Both the position numbers and the translations under genes were made by a program. A model generated the notes under the pieces. The model ran no database searches. It saw nothing but the letters and a program-made list of their open reading frames with translations, and was not told the DNA's origin. 64,000 nt of DNA from CAYJEQ01 sp964369235 (GTDB taxonomy: Bacteria; Bacillota; Clostridia; Oscillospirales; Ruminococcaceae), in contig CAYJEQ010000002.1 of NCBI GenBank assembly GCA_964369235.1, positions 24,062 through 88,061 of the forward strand. The letters are read 5' to 3'. This document shows, piece after piece, positions 17,087 through 25,714 of the stretch. Numbering within the stretch: the stretch's first letter is position 1; every line of letters starts with the position of its first letter.

Positions 17087-17279
17087 ATGTTATGATAGCT
17101 ATAAATACAGGGTAACCCATATAATCCCTTATCTATTTTATGGAATTATTGGGGTGATCTGCTAAGCCTTTAGTATTAACTAAGCTTTTTAATGCTTTAG
17201 GTATAATTAATATTACCACAGGTATATGTTTTTTTGCAATTGTTTTATGTAATTTTAATATTAGGGATGGTGTAAACTT

Positions 17280-19409
17280 ATGGAATTTATAAATGAAGGC
17301 TTACTTGAAACCTATCTGTTTGAAACAAATTCTCTTATAGAGCGTTTGGACGAAATACTTCTAGGTGCAGAACAAAACGGCGAACTTACTACCGATGATG
17401 TAAATGAAATTTTTAGAAGCATGCATACTATTAAAGGTTCTTCTGCTATGATGGAATTTGGCCCTTTAATGGAAGTTTCCCACCATGTTGAGGATCTATT
17501 CTTTGAAATAAGAGAAAATGGTATGGATAATTTTACAGATAAGCAGAAGAGTGATTTGTTTAACCTGCTGTTTAAGTGTACCGATCGTCTTCGTGATGAT
17601 GTGGGCAAGGTGGAAAACGGCGAAACTCTAAGCAATGATGTGGCGCCATTTATACAGGAAATCGACAGCTTCCTACAGGGATTAAAAGGTGGCGCACCTG
17701 TAGAAACACCTGTAGTTACCGAGGCAGCTGCTAGCCTTGATTCCTCCGATGATGTAACACTGCCAGATATGGACGCACCTTATTTTGTTCATATCCTTTT
17801 TGACGAGGAGTGTGGCATGGAACATCTGAGAGCCTTTATGGTTCTTAATTCTCTAAATGAATTAGACCTACAGCTTAAAGCCTATCCGGAAAATGCAGAA
17901 ACTGCCCCTGGGGCAATGGACTATATAGCGCAAAATGGTTATTTCATAGCTGTGACAAATGAGGAAGATGTTACCCCTATTATAAACAGTCTAGCAACTA
18001 TGAGTAATATCCGTTCCTATGAGGTTCTTGTAAATCCTGTTTATCAGGAGATGGCAGAGCAGAGCGCAAAATCAGTAGCACCTGCTGCTCCAGCACCTAC
18101 AACAGAAAAAGCACCGGAGCCAACTGCAAGCCCATCAACTCCAGCACCTACTTCAGCACCAACTGGTGCACCAGCACCTGCAAACCCTAACGATATATCA
18201 AAACAGCTTAAAAACCTAAATCAAAGTAAACAGAGTTTAATTAGTGTAAGCCTAAGTAAACTTGATAGCCTTATGGCAATAGTAGGTGAGATTGTAATAA
18301 CCGAATCTATGGTAACCTCCTCACCTGAATTACAAAATGTAAAATTAGACGGATTTTTAAAATCTGCTCGTCAGCTTAGAAAACTAACTGACGATCTTCA
18401 GGATATAGCAATGTCACTGCGAATGGTTCCTGTATCTGGAGTTTTCCAGAAGATGAACAGAATTGTTAGAGATATGGCAAAAACCCTAGAAAAAGATGTT
18501 AAGCTAACTATTATCGGTGAGGAAACCGAAGTTGATAAATCCATTGTAGATAATCTAGCGGATCCTATTATGCATCTAGTTAGAAATGCTATGGACCACG
18601 GTATTGAGAAGAATGTACAGGAAAGACTGGACGCTGGTAAACCAGCACAGGGTTCTATTATACTGTCTGCTCAGCACACCGGTAGTGAGGTTGTTATTAC
18701 TGTTGAGAATGATGGTAGTGATATGAATACCGAGGGTATTTTAAACAAAGCCTTTAACAAAGGACTTCTTACAAGACCTAAGGAAGAATATTCTAAGAGA
18801 GAGATACTATCCCTACTTATGCTACCTGGATTTTCTACCAATGCACAGGTTACCGAGTATTCTGGTAGAGGTGTAGGACTTGATGTTGTTAAGAAGAATA
18901 TTGAGAACCTAGGTGGTAATGTTACTATCTCCAGCGAGCCTGGTAAGGGTTGTTGCTTTACCTTAAAAATCCCACTAACTCTAGCAATAGTAGATGGTAT
19001 GGAGATGAGAGTTGGGGACGGTATATACACTGTGCCAATCTCTAATATTAAGCAGAGCTTTAAAGCAGCTAATAGTGATATTATCCTTGATGCTTCTGGT
19101 CATGAATTTATCTCCTGTATGGGTGAGTTTTGTCCTATTATTAGACTTAACAAACTATATAATATTCCAAATGCTTGTGATAATCTCGAAGATGGTATCC
19201 TAATATGGATAGAAACTGGTGACAAATCCTTCTGCCTATTTGTAGATACACTTATTGGAGAGCAGCAGGTAGTTGTTAAGCCAATGCCATCATACCTAAA
19301 TAACTTTAAGATTAAAGAGCAGGGTATTTCAGGTTGTACAATTCTAGGTGATGGTAATATTAGCATTATCCTAGATGTAGCCAATGTATATGCTGCAGCA
19401 AATCATTAA
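17280..19409 (+). CDS. cheA: Chemotaxis histidine kinase CheA
   Basis: A 709-residue multidomain kinase. The HPt domain carries the phosphorylated His49 (MHTIKGSSAMMEF). A CheY/CheB-binding P2-like domain spans about residues 165-260, then an Ala/Pro/Thr-rich linker, and P3 dimerisation from about 310. The ATPase domain shows the N box HLVRNAMDHGIE and G2 box GRGVGLDVVK; the C-terminus is a CheW-like P5. The G1 region reads NDGSDMN, lacking the second Gly of the usual DxGxG. It heads cheA-cheW-cheR. No cheB is in the window. Confidence 0.95.
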   Translation: MEFINEGLLETYLFETNSLIERLDEILLGAEQNGELTTDDVNEIFRSMHTIKGSSAMMEFGPLMEVSHHVEDLFFEIRENGMDNFTDKQKSDLFNLLFKCTDRLRDDVGKVENGETLSNDVAPFIQEIDSFLQGLKGGAPVETPVVTEAAASLDSSDDVTLPDMDAPYFVHILFDEECGMEHLRAFMVLNSLNELDLQLKAYPENAETAPGAMDYIAQNGYFIAVTNEEDVTPIINSLATMSNIRSYEVLVNPVYQEMAEQSAKSVAPAAPAPTTEKAPEPTASPSTPAPTSAPTGAPAPANPNDISKQLKNLNQSKQSLISVSLSKLDSLMAIVGEIVITESMVTSSPELQNVKLDGFLKSARQLRKLTDDLQDIAMSLRMVPVSGVFQKMNRIVRDMAKTLEKDVKLTIIGEETEVDKSIVDNLADPIMHLVRNAMDHGIEKNVQERLDAGKPAQGSIILSAQHTGSEVVITVENDGSDMNTEGILNKAFNKGLLTRPKEEYSKREILSLLMLPGFSTNAQVTEYSGRGVGLDVVKKNIENLGGNVTISSEPGKGCCFTLKIPLTLAIVDGMEMRVGDGIYTVPISNIKQSFKAANSDIILDASGHEFISCMGEFCPIIRLNKLYNIPNACDNLEDGILIWIETGDKSFCLFVDTLIGEQQVVVKPMPSYLNNFKIKEQGISGCTILGDGNISIILDVANVYAAANH

Positions 19410-19435
19410 TATAGAAATTTTAAGGAGGTAGTCCC

Positions 19436-19924
19436 ATGTCAGATATACTTTTCGCTCGTTCTGACGAGTATGATAATGAAGAAGAGATAATCCAAGAGGA
19501 TTATGATAGATACCTAACCTTTATGTCGGATAATTTAATCTTTGGTGTTAGTACCGATCATGTTATTGAAATAATTGCAAACTACTCTATAAGACAGGTT
19601 CCTACTGTACCTGAGTTTGTAATGGGGGTTATTAACCTTCGTGGACAGGTGCTACCTGTTATTGATATAAGATTAAGAATGGACAAGGCTTTTGAGCCTT
19701 ACACCAACACCACCTGTATCATCATATTAGAGATAGATTCAGTAATGGTGGGACTAGCTGTAGATCATGTGCTACAGGTACAAAACATAAACCCTAAACA
19801 GGCATCACCAATGCCTTTAGAAAATAATCAAGAGCTTACAAATGCAATGATATCTTTAGAGGACGGTTCTGTTGTATTACTTTTAGACTGTAGCGCCGTT
19901 ATTAATACAACTCTAAGCAGTTAG
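19436..19924 (+). CDS. cheW: Chemotaxis adaptor CheW
   Basis: A 162-residue CheW-fold protein with an acidic N-terminal extension of about 20 residues. The core signatures are VPEFVMGVINLRGQVLPVID and LAVDHVLQVQNI. It couples methyl-accepting receptors to CheA. It begins 26 bases after cheA with a good AAGGAGG ribosome binding site. Confidence 0.95.
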   Translation: MSDILFARSDEYDNEEEIIQEDYDRYLTFMSDNLIFGVSTDHVIEIIANYSIRQVPTVPEFVMGVINLRGQVLPVIDIRLRMDKAFEPYTNTTCIIILEIDSVMVGLAVDHVLQVQNINPKQASPMPLENNQELTNAMISLEDGSVVLLLDCSAVINTTLSS

Positions 19925-19940
19925 AAGGAGTGCACCTTAA

Positions 19941-20750
19941 ATGTTAACAATGGATAGAGCTGATTTCACTAAATTGTCCAGCTACATTAAAAAGAATTAT
20001 GGTATAGATTTGACTGCCAAGGAGAAGCTGATTGTTGGTAGATTATCAGTTCCCATTTTGGAGATGGGTTTTACATCCTTTAATCAGTATGTAGAACATA
20101 TCACCACCTCAAAAAAACAAAGCGATATTGACTTTATGCTTGATAAATTAACCACTAACTTTACCTATTTTATGAGGGAAAACTCACATTTTGAGTATAT
20201 AATGTCCACCGTTCTTCCTCAGCTGGAAAAAACTAAAAAAGATAAAGTCCTAGGTATCTGGAGTGCAGGGTGTTCCTATGGACATGAGCCCTATACCCTA
20301 GCAATATGTATGCATGAATATTTTGGCTCAAGAATAAGTGAATGGGATACAAGAATCCTTGCCACCGATATATCTACCCAAGCCCTTAATCATGCACAGC
20401 AGGGTATATACACCAGTGATAGTCTAGGTAGTCTACCGGCTGAATGGCTTAGTAAATATTTTCAGCCAGTGGGAAATGATGGTAGCTACTCTGTTAAGGA
20501 TAATATTAAAAAAACCGTAATCTATCGTCAGTTTAATCTTATGGAGCCTATCCTCTTTAAGACCAAGTTTGACTTTATCATGTGTAGAAATGTTATGATA
20601 TACTTTGATAGAGAAACTAAAAAAGCCCTTACTGATAGATTTTACGATGCTACCAACCCAGATGGTTATCTATTTATCGGACATTCAGAAAATCTTACAG
20701 ATATACAAACTAGATATAAATCTGTATCCTACTCAACATATAAAAAATAG
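19941..20750 (+). CDS. cheR: Chemotaxis protein methyltransferase CheR
   Basis: A 269-residue protein with the CheR N-terminal helical domain and a SAM-binding domain. The motif LGIWSAGCSYGHEPYTLAI has His where GCSxGEEPYT usually has Glu. FDFIMCRNVMIYFDRETKKA and GYLFIGHSENL are also typical. It methylates receptor glutamates during adaptation, using S-adenosylmethionine. It is the third gene of the che operon and is followed by a hairpin repeat rather than a T-tailed terminator. Confidence 0.95.
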   Translation: MLTMDRADFTKLSSYIKKNYGIDLTAKEKLIVGRLSVPILEMGFTSFNQYVEHITTSKKQSDIDFMLDKLTTNFTYFMRENSHFEYIMSTVLPQLEKTKKDKVLGIWSAGCSYGHEPYTLAICMHEYFGSRISEWDTRILATDISTQALNHAQQGIYTSDSLGSLPAEWLSKYFQPVGNDGSYSVKDNIKKTVIYRQFNLMEPILFKTKFDFIMCRNVMIYFDRETKKALTDRFYDATNPDGYLFIGHSENLTDIQTRYKSVSYSTYKK

Positions 20751-20778
20751 TTTTATTAATTATACTACTATATCAATT

Positions 20779-20823
20779 ATTGGGGTGATTTCCCTTGCCT
20801 ACAGCAAGGGAAATCACCCCAAT
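20779..20823. repeat. Dispersed hairpin repeat, type B copy 1
   Basis: Perfect 20-base arms (ATTGGGGTGATTTCCCTTGC and its complement) around a CTACA loop. A second copy stands at 57797-57835 and shares the flank CTATATCAATTATTGGGGTG. Confidence 0.85.
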
Positions 20824-20825
20824 AG

Positions 20826-21180
20826 ACTTTTACCAAATATTTGACAAAAAGCCTTTATCTGTCTATGAATAAAACCATATGATACACTGGCTATCAATAG
20901 TTTTTTACTATAATAATTAACTATCATATATAAGGTGTAACAAAAATTATAGTGGTATTTCCTATTAAAGTTATATTTTTACATAAAATGTTAATCATCC
21001 ACCTAATAATACAGCTACATCTGCAAAGTATAATTTTGGAAATATCATGAACATTTTATTTAATCTTTAGTAAAAAATATATACTATTAACTAATTATTA
21101 ATAATTCCCCTTGTGAAACAAGTCTAGGAAAAAGCCACAAATATTAATTTATAAAAAAAAATAATTTTTTTTGCAAAAAA
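20826..21180 (+). other. Intergenic stretch upstream of the flagellin promoter
   Basis: About 350 AT-rich bases between the hairpin repeat and the sigma-D-like promoter of flagellin. I see no coding frame or RNA gene here. Confidence 0.5.
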
Positions 21181-21183
21181 CAC

Positions 21184-21210
21184 TTAAGTTACATTTTAAA
21201 GTGACGATAA
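21184..21210 (+). promoter_or_regulatory. Sigma-D (sigma-28)-like promoter of flagellin
   Basis: TTAAG is followed after 14 bases by GACGATAA, matching the flagellar late-promoter pattern. Transcription would start near 21217, giving a leader of about 130 bases. Confidence 0.65.
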
Positions 21211-21300
21211 ACTAACTGAACAGGATAATGCTTATTTTCGACGCGTCAAGAAAGCTAAGTTAATCCCGAACATTAAAAAAATAAAAATTAAAAGAAGAGT

Positions 21301-21337
21301 GGGAAGCAAGGAAGCTCCCCCGGAATTTCAAGGAGGA
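21301..21337 (+). promoter_or_regulatory. Probable CsrA-binding region in the flagellin leader
   Basis: A small hairpin (GGGA-GC paired with GC-TCCC) presents AAGGAA in its loop at 21308-21313. A second AAGGA at 21330-21334 is part of the ribosome binding site. Two GGA sites, one in a hairpin loop and one over the Shine-Dalgarno sequence, are the arrangement known for CsrA control of hag in Bacillus subtilis. Confidence 0.5.
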
Positions 21338-21346
21338 AATTTTATT

Positions 21347-22183
21347 ATGCGTATTCAAAATAATATTACAGCTCTTAATGCTCACAGACAGCTTGGTATC
21401 AATAACTCTGGTATCGCAGGCAACCTAGAAAAACTATCTTCTGGTTACAGAATCAACCGTGCTGGTGATGATGCTGCTGGTCTAGCTATCTCCGAAAAAA
21501 TGAGAGCTCAGATTACAGGTCTAGAAACAGCTTCTAAGAATGCTGCTGACGGTATCTCCGTTATCCAGACAGCTGAAGGTGCTCTAACAGAAGTTCACTC
21601 CATGCTAAACAGAATGGTTGAGCTAGCTTCCCAGTCCGCTAATGGTATCTACGATGATACAGATAGAGCTAACCTACAATCAGAAATGACTGCTCTAGTT
21701 GAAGAAATCGACAGAATCGCTACTGAAACAAACTTCAATGGTACTGAACTACTTAATGGCGACCTATCAACCAATAAGCTACAGCTACAGATTGGTGATA
21801 CATCTTCTCAGACACTTGGTGTTGCTGTAAATGATATGGGTGCTACTGCTCTTGGTGTAGGTGCTCTTAATATCTCTACACTAGCTGGCGCTACTGCTGC
21901 TATCGATGCTCTAAAGGGCACAACACCTGGAACAGGTGCTATTAACCTAGTTTCCACACAGAGAGCTAACCTTGGTGCTCTACAGAACAGACTAAACCAC
22001 ACAATCAACAACCTTGGTGTTACAACAGAGAACATCACTGCTGCTGAATCCCGTATCCGTGACGTAGACATGGCGTCTGAGATGATGGAATACACAAAGA
22101 ACAACATCCTAACTCAGGCTTCCCAGGCTATGCTTGCTCAGGCAAATCAGCTACCTCAGGGCGTTCTACAGCTTCTACAGTAA
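21347..22183 (+). CDS. hag: Flagellin
   Basis: A 278-residue flagellin consisting essentially of the D0/D1 core. The N-terminus is MRIQNNITALNAHRQLGINN; then come KLSSGYRINRAGDDAAGLAI and a C-terminal SRIRDVDMASEMMEYTKNNI plus LTQASQAMLAQANQ. The variable surface domains are almost absent. I start at the ATG at 21347 behind AAGGAGG; the GTG at 21299 lies in the regulatory leader. Leucine codons are 22 CTA and 10 CTT with no others, a sign of strong codon optimisation. A terminator follows. Confidence 0.97.
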   Translation: MRIQNNITALNAHRQLGINNSGIAGNLEKLSSGYRINRAGDDAAGLAISEKMRAQITGLETASKNAADGISVIQTAEGALTEVHSMLNRMVELASQSANGIYDDTDRANLQSEMTALVEEIDRIATETNFNGTELLNGDLSTNKLQLQIGDTSSQTLGVAVNDMGATALGVGALNISTLAGATAAIDALKGTTPGTGAINLVSTQRANLGALQNRLNHTINNLGVTTENITAAESRIRDVDMASEMMEYTKNNILTQASQAMLAQANQLPQGVLQLLQ

Positions 22184-22223
22184 TTTTATCTGTAGCTTAA
22201 GAGTAGTAGATAAGCATAATATT

Positions 22224-22257
22224 AAGACGATACCTCGGCCAAGGTATCGTCTTTTTT
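22224..22257 (+). terminator. Rho-independent terminator after flagellin
   Basis: Perfect stem AAGACGATACCT/AGGTATCGTCTT with a six-base loop and a run of T residues. Confidence 0.92.
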
Positions 22258-22299
22258 GTTGTATTTTTGCCTCTTTGTCAGCAGCTTTAGTAAAATTCT

Positions 22300-22344
22300 C
22301 TTGGGGTACTGTCCCTCGCCTTTGGCGAGGGACAGTACCCCAAG
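22300..22344. repeat. Dispersed hairpin repeat, type A copy 1
   Basis: Arms of 21 bases (CTTGGGGTACTGTCCCTCGC...) are perfectly paired around a TTT loop. Flanks (TAAAATTCT before, ATTTGCTA after) are shared with the copies at 47551 and 59430. It lies between flagellin and the last gene of the phage-like cluster. Confidence 0.9.
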
Positions 22345-22363
22345 ATTTGCTACAGAGCCAATT

Positions 22364-23191
22364 TTATGATAAACCTTTTAACAGCCTATTGTTTTCCTCT
22401 GTATCTTCTAGCAGTGTATAGCTAGGGAGATCAGGGGATTTTTTACTGACAGTTATGGTTTTACCAGTAGTATTATATCCACCTAACTCCGATATGGTCT
22501 TTAGTGCTGAGGGGGTTATGCCTTCTTTTACTGCTGAGGTGGCTACTATCTTACCTATATCTGATTTATACTGCTGGCTGGCTTCCTCTGCCTGTAGTCG
22601 TCTTTCCTCATAGGCTTTAGCCGACTCTATAGCGCTGTCCATTAAGCCTTGGTTGTAGCTTTGTTCTAATTCTCGCAGACCCTCACTGGTAGCTGTATCA
22701 ATATCCGATAGACTGGACAGATACTGGGATTGTAGGGCAAGGGCTGAGGTTTCGCTAACACCTCCGCCTCCTAAAGCTGCCACCTGTTGGCTTAGATCCT
22801 TAGAAGATTCCATCATTGCCACATATGCCTCCCTAGCTGCATTTGCTGAGAAGGCTTCTAACTCCTCTTTACCACTATTATAAATATCCTCCAGTAGCTC
22901 CTGTTGTAATCGGTAATAGCTATCTGTTACGCTACCACCTGTACTAGGTCTATACCCTCCAGTGCTTTCAGTTCTACCTGTATACTTATCATCGGTACCA
23001 TCACCATTGTCCCCCATATCATAACCAGTGGACAGGCTTACACCTATTCTGCCATCGGTAAGATTATCAGCAGAATAACCATTAATATAGCTTTTGCTAT
23101 CTAGGTCGTATATATCTCGCCAGTTAGCACCAAGATTAAGCTCTAGATTTTCTTCTTGCTGTTTTCTGATTTCTTCACTTGTTTTTGCCAT
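22364..23191 (-). CDS. Uncharacterised protein at the distal end of the phage-like cluster
   Basis: A 275-residue soluble protein. The first 100 residues are Asp/Gly/Tyr-rich. From about residue 95 comes a helical region with a Gly-rich hinge (QQVAALGGGGVSETSALALQ) and long Glu/Ala-rich helices to about residue 220. No enzyme motif, signal peptide or membrane segment is seen. Such Ala/Gln-rich helical proteins can be internal virion or ejection proteins in short-tailed phages, but I cannot assign it. A hairpin (GGGTGTTAG/CTAACACCC) sits just before its ribosome binding site. Confidence 0.6.
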   Translation of the reverse strand: MAKTSEEIRKQQEENLELNLGANWRDIYDLDSKSYINGYSADNLTDGRIGVSLSTGYDMGDNGDGTDDKYTGRTESTGGYRPSTGGSVTDSYYRLQQELLEDIYNSGKEELEAFSANAAREAYVAMMESSKDLSQQVAALGGGGVSETSALALQSQYLSSLSDIDTATSEGLRELEQSYNQGLMDSAIESAKAYEERRLQAEEASQQYKSDIGKIVATSAVKEGITPSALKTISELGGYNTTGKTITVSKKSPDLPSYTLLEDTEENNRLLKGLS

Positions 23192-23213
23192 AGTTTTACC
23201 GTCCTTTCTTTTT

Positions 23214-23239
23214 GGGTGTTAGCTTTTACTCTAACACCC
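23214..23239 (-). repeat. Inverted repeat just upstream of a ribosome binding site
   Basis: GGGTGTTAG and CTAACACCC form a perfect 9-base-pair stem ending a few bases before the AAAGAAAGGA site of the gene starting at 23191. Confidence 0.7.
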
Positions 23240-23267
23240 TTATCCTTTATTTTCTCTTACTATAGTC

Positions 23268-23978
23268 TTAAGATAGATGGATACTGCCTATGCCCTGATC
23301 TCTTAAGATGTCAAAAAGATCCTCTAAGGTCACCACCTTATACTGGGGAGTTTCTTCTATAGGCTCTATATCCTCTACTTGCTCTACCACTTCTTCTAGC
23401 TCTGTTTCTTCCTTGTACTCCACACCTAGAAATTTACAACTTGCCTTAACCACAGCCTTTGCATAAAGCTCTGCCTTTTCTATATGCTCGGCAAGATTTA
23501 TTGGATTAGTTATAAAACCTAGCTCTAGTATCATACTAGGGCTATTTGTGTTAGCGTTAAAGTAGTAATCCTGATTTTGTGAGCCCATATAGCCTTTTTG
23601 TACCTTATTAGCACGATTAGAGGTCATACCTACCTGCTCAATTGCCTCTATCATATCCTCTGCCCAAACTATATAACTCTGAGGTGCTTTAGAGTGTAGC
23701 AGTGCTGTTGCCCCTGAGGCAGAGGAAGCTGCTGCGTCCATATGACAGGATATACACAGGTCAGCCCCAAGACTTCTTTCCTTTTCGCAGCGCTGTGATA
23801 GATATATTCTCTCGTCCTTCTCTCTGGAATAGTAAGCCATTATATCCTGTTTCTCAAATTCTTTCCCCAGTATTAATGAGAATTCTAGCACTCTGTCCTT
23901 CTCCTTGGTGCCGTCCTTTGCCACTGCACCACCATCTGCACCTCCATGTCCTGGATCGATAAATACCTTTTTAATCAT
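23268..23978 (-). CDS. N-acetylmuramoyl-L-alanine amidase (Amidase_3), phage endolysin
   Basis: A 236-residue zinc amidase that cleaves the bond between muramic acid and the stem peptide. Zinc ligands are H11 (FIDPGHGGADGG), E32 (VLEFSL) and the His of ISCHMDA; the catalytic Glu lies in MILELGFI. The catalytic domain covers about residues 1-180. An acidic tail (EETELEEVVEQVEDIEPIEE) and a short C-terminal helical piece follow. There is no signal peptide, so release would depend on the holin encoded 4 bases upstream in the same operon. Confidence 0.92.
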   Translation of the reverse strand: MIKKVFIDPGHGGADGGAVAKDGTKEKDRVLEFSLILGKEFEKQDIMAYYSREKDERIYLSQRCEKERSLGADLCISCHMDAAASSASGATALLHSKAPQSYIVWAEDMIEAIEQVGMTSNRANKVQKGYMGSQNQDYYFNANTNSPSMILELGFITNPINLAEHIEKAELYAKAVVKASCKFLGVEYKEETELEEVVEQVEDIEPIEETPQYKVVTLEDLFDILRDQGIGSIHLS

Positions 23979-23982
23979 TAGA

Positions 23983-24354
23983 TCATTCCTTTCTACTATC
24001 AGCTAAAGATTTAAGGGTACTTGTTAAGATTTCTGGTATAGGGATAAATTCTGATAAATTCTCCAGTATACTAATGCCTTCATTGGATATATAAAATATT
24101 ATTATCATCTCACCTATAGGCACTGTATTATCTAGTAGTCTAGATACAACTACCCCTGTAGCCACCACTATAAAAATCATTATCTTATTAAGTATCCCCT
24201 TAAATCCTATGTAACTAGATAGGTTCTTACCACAGATTGATTTAATAATACCTGTAATATAATCCAGTATTACCACTGTTATTAAAGTTTTCATCAGTAT
24301 ATCAAACTTTCCAAATAAAAACTCTACAAAAATTAAAACTGCAATTTCTTCCAT
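23983..24354 (-). CDS. Phage holin (Cp-1/phi29-type, Phage_holin_4 family)
   Basis: A 123-residue membrane protein with three to four hydrophobic segments. The family core is ITVVILDYITGIIKSICGKN (residues about 25-45) and LSSYIGFKGILNKIMIFIVV. It would permeabilise the membrane to let the adjacent amidase reach the wall. Similar proteins are also used in toxin secretion. Confidence 0.88.
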   Translation of the reverse strand: MEEIAVLIFVEFLFGKFDILMKTLITVVILDYITGIIKSICGKNLSSYIGFKGILNKIMIFIVVATGVVVSRLLDNTVPIGEMIIIFYISNEGISILENLSEFIPIPEILTSTLKSLADSRKE

Positions 24355-24413
24355 AATTACCCTCCTCCTTTCTCATAAGTCCTTAATATTCATTAATAAA
24401 ACTCTTTCATTAC

Positions 24414-24830
24414 CTATACCCTAGTCTGTCCATTAGATGCTAGCACCTTGTCCTTTGCCGCTGATAACCTTTTTACCTCTGCCAGATATTCGGCATCACT
24501 TTGGGCGTGTTTATTTAGGATAAATTCTAGGGATGCTATCTTTTGCATATCCAGTGCAATCATAGAGCTACGCCTTTCTTCTGTAATAGATATTCTGGCA
24601 GCGAAATTCTCAGTTATCTTTATCTGATCTTCCATAATCTTTGTAAGATTTTCTATTGCTATCTCTAACTTTTCGGTTTTTTTCCAGTTTGCCTCTAGGC
24701 TTTTATACTGATCCCACTGGGCTTGCTTCTTCTTATCCCTTGCCCCTACCAGCCCATTAGCTGTAGCAGTAAATCCTATTAACCCTACTAGCATCCCACA
24801 CACAATCAGAAAATTTTCAAAACTAATCAT
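24414..24830 (-). CDS. Small membrane-anchored coiled-coil protein of the lysis region
   Basis: A 138-residue protein with one N-terminal membrane segment (about residues 3-25, ENFLIVCGMLVGLIGFTATA) and a long helical tail rich in Glu, Lys and Ala. Topology and position next to the holin suggest a lysis accessory protein, but no family is recognised. I start at 24830 (MISFENF); an in-frame ATG at 24893 would translate through leader motif copy C. Confidence 0.65.
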   Translation of the reverse strand: MISFENFLIVCGMLVGLIGFTATANGLVGARDKKKQAQWDQYKSLEANWKKTEKLEIAIENLTKIMEDQIKITENFAARISITEERRSSMIALDMQKIASLEFILNKHAQSDAEYLAEVKRLSAAKDKVLASNGQTRV

Positions 24831-24840
24831 TAAAATATTC

Positions 24841-24913
24841 ACTCCTTTCTTGGTGTTTACAGTGTTATAATCACCGAAAACCACAAAACCCATCTTTGAA
24901 ACTTTGTTTCAAA
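24841..24913 (-). promoter_or_regulatory. Structured leader motif, copy C (in the phage-like cluster)
   Basis: The first stem reads CTTTGAAAC/GTTTCAAAG, so the outer G-C pair of copies A and B has become C-G. It is followed by ATGGGTTTTGTGGTTTTCGG and AAACACCAAGAAAGGA. The second stem seen in the other copies is not well preserved here. It lies between the stop of the gene ending at 24922 and the ribosome binding site of the gene starting at 24830. Confidence 0.6.
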
Positions 24914-24921
24914 GTAATCGA

Positions 24922-25698
24922 CTATACAGCATCCCATCTGCTACTACCTTCTTTAGGCTCATATACAGCAGATTTTACATGCTGTTTACTACACTTCCAC
25001 AGCTGTCCACCTGTAGGGTAATGTACGATGGTGTCTTTCTCTATTACCGTACCATCTCCTATATCATCCCAGTTAGTATAACTAGGGGTATCAGATAGCA
25101 GTTCCCATAGACTAGGATTATCCTCTGGAGGTTTATTTTTGCTTTGCTTTAACGCCTTGTACTTACTACCTGTAACTAGCCCTGTTACTACCTCGTCTTT
25201 AAGGTATCTGATATTTTCCGACCAGTTTGCCCCCTCTGTAGGTGCCTCCCCAGCTTTTAACCTTTGGTGCTTGGTGTAGGTTTCCATTGCTATTTCTAGC
25301 TCGGTTTCGTCCACTGGGTCACCTAGACTTTGGGCTGTTATAGTCATTAGAGCTTCTGCTAGGGTTTTGGCTTCTATTTCGTCTATCTTTTTATCCTCTA
25401 CAGCCTGTAGTATAGTAGATTTAATCTGTCCATAGGTGTCATCGGTAATAACCTGATAATACTCACCATTGGCTCCAGTAGTGCCAATTAACCCTCCTAG
25501 TGTATTGTCAAAATTAGCTTGATTACTAATAGGCAGTAGTGAGATAAAGGTTTCTATCCCATCAATGGTATAACTGCCTTGCACTTGATATTTGATAATA
25601 TCTTGGATATTAAATCCAGCCCCCTCCCAGTCTATTCTGCCTTTTTTATCCTTAGGAATTATCGCCCCTAACTGGGCATTAGTGTAAAAATAATTCAT
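24922..25698 (-). CDS. Phage tail-associated protein with carbohydrate-binding (CBM5/12-like) repeats
   Basis: A 258-residue protein. The N-terminal half (YFYTNAQLGAIIPKDKKGRI and a Glu/Ala helical part) is typical of virion tail or fibre-tip proteins. The C-terminal half has two aromatic-rich modules resembling chitin-binding type 3 repeats (GSKYKALKQSKNKPPEDNPS-LWELL and GGQLWKCSKQHV). These modules bind cell-surface glycans, so it may help recognise the host surface. It lies between the fibre gene and the lysis genes. Confidence 0.65.
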   Translation of the reverse strand: MNYFYTNAQLGAIIPKDKKGRIDWEGAGFNIQDIIKYQVQGSYTIDGIETFISLLPISNQANFDNTLGGLIGTTGANGEYYQVITDDTYGQIKSTILQAVEDKKIDEIEAKTLAEALMTITAQSLGDPVDETELEIAMETYTKHQRLKAGEAPTEGANWSENIRYLKDEVVTGLVTGSKYKALKQSKNKPPEDNPSLWELLSDTPSYTNWDDIGDGTVIEKDTIVHYPTGGQLWKCSKQHVKSAVYEPKEGSSRWDAV

Positions 25699-25714
25699 TT
25701 TGATTACTCCTTTC

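Noticed and set aside
17087..17279. c-di-GMP riboswitch in the long cheA leader
   Set aside because: A few GGG and CCC runs suggested it, but the conserved core motifs of either c-di-GMP class are missing.
20779..20823. Ordinary terminator of the che operon
   Set aside because: The stem is strong but no T run follows, and near-identical copies occur elsewhere with shared flanks, so a dispersed repeat is the better description. It may still contribute to 3'-end stability.
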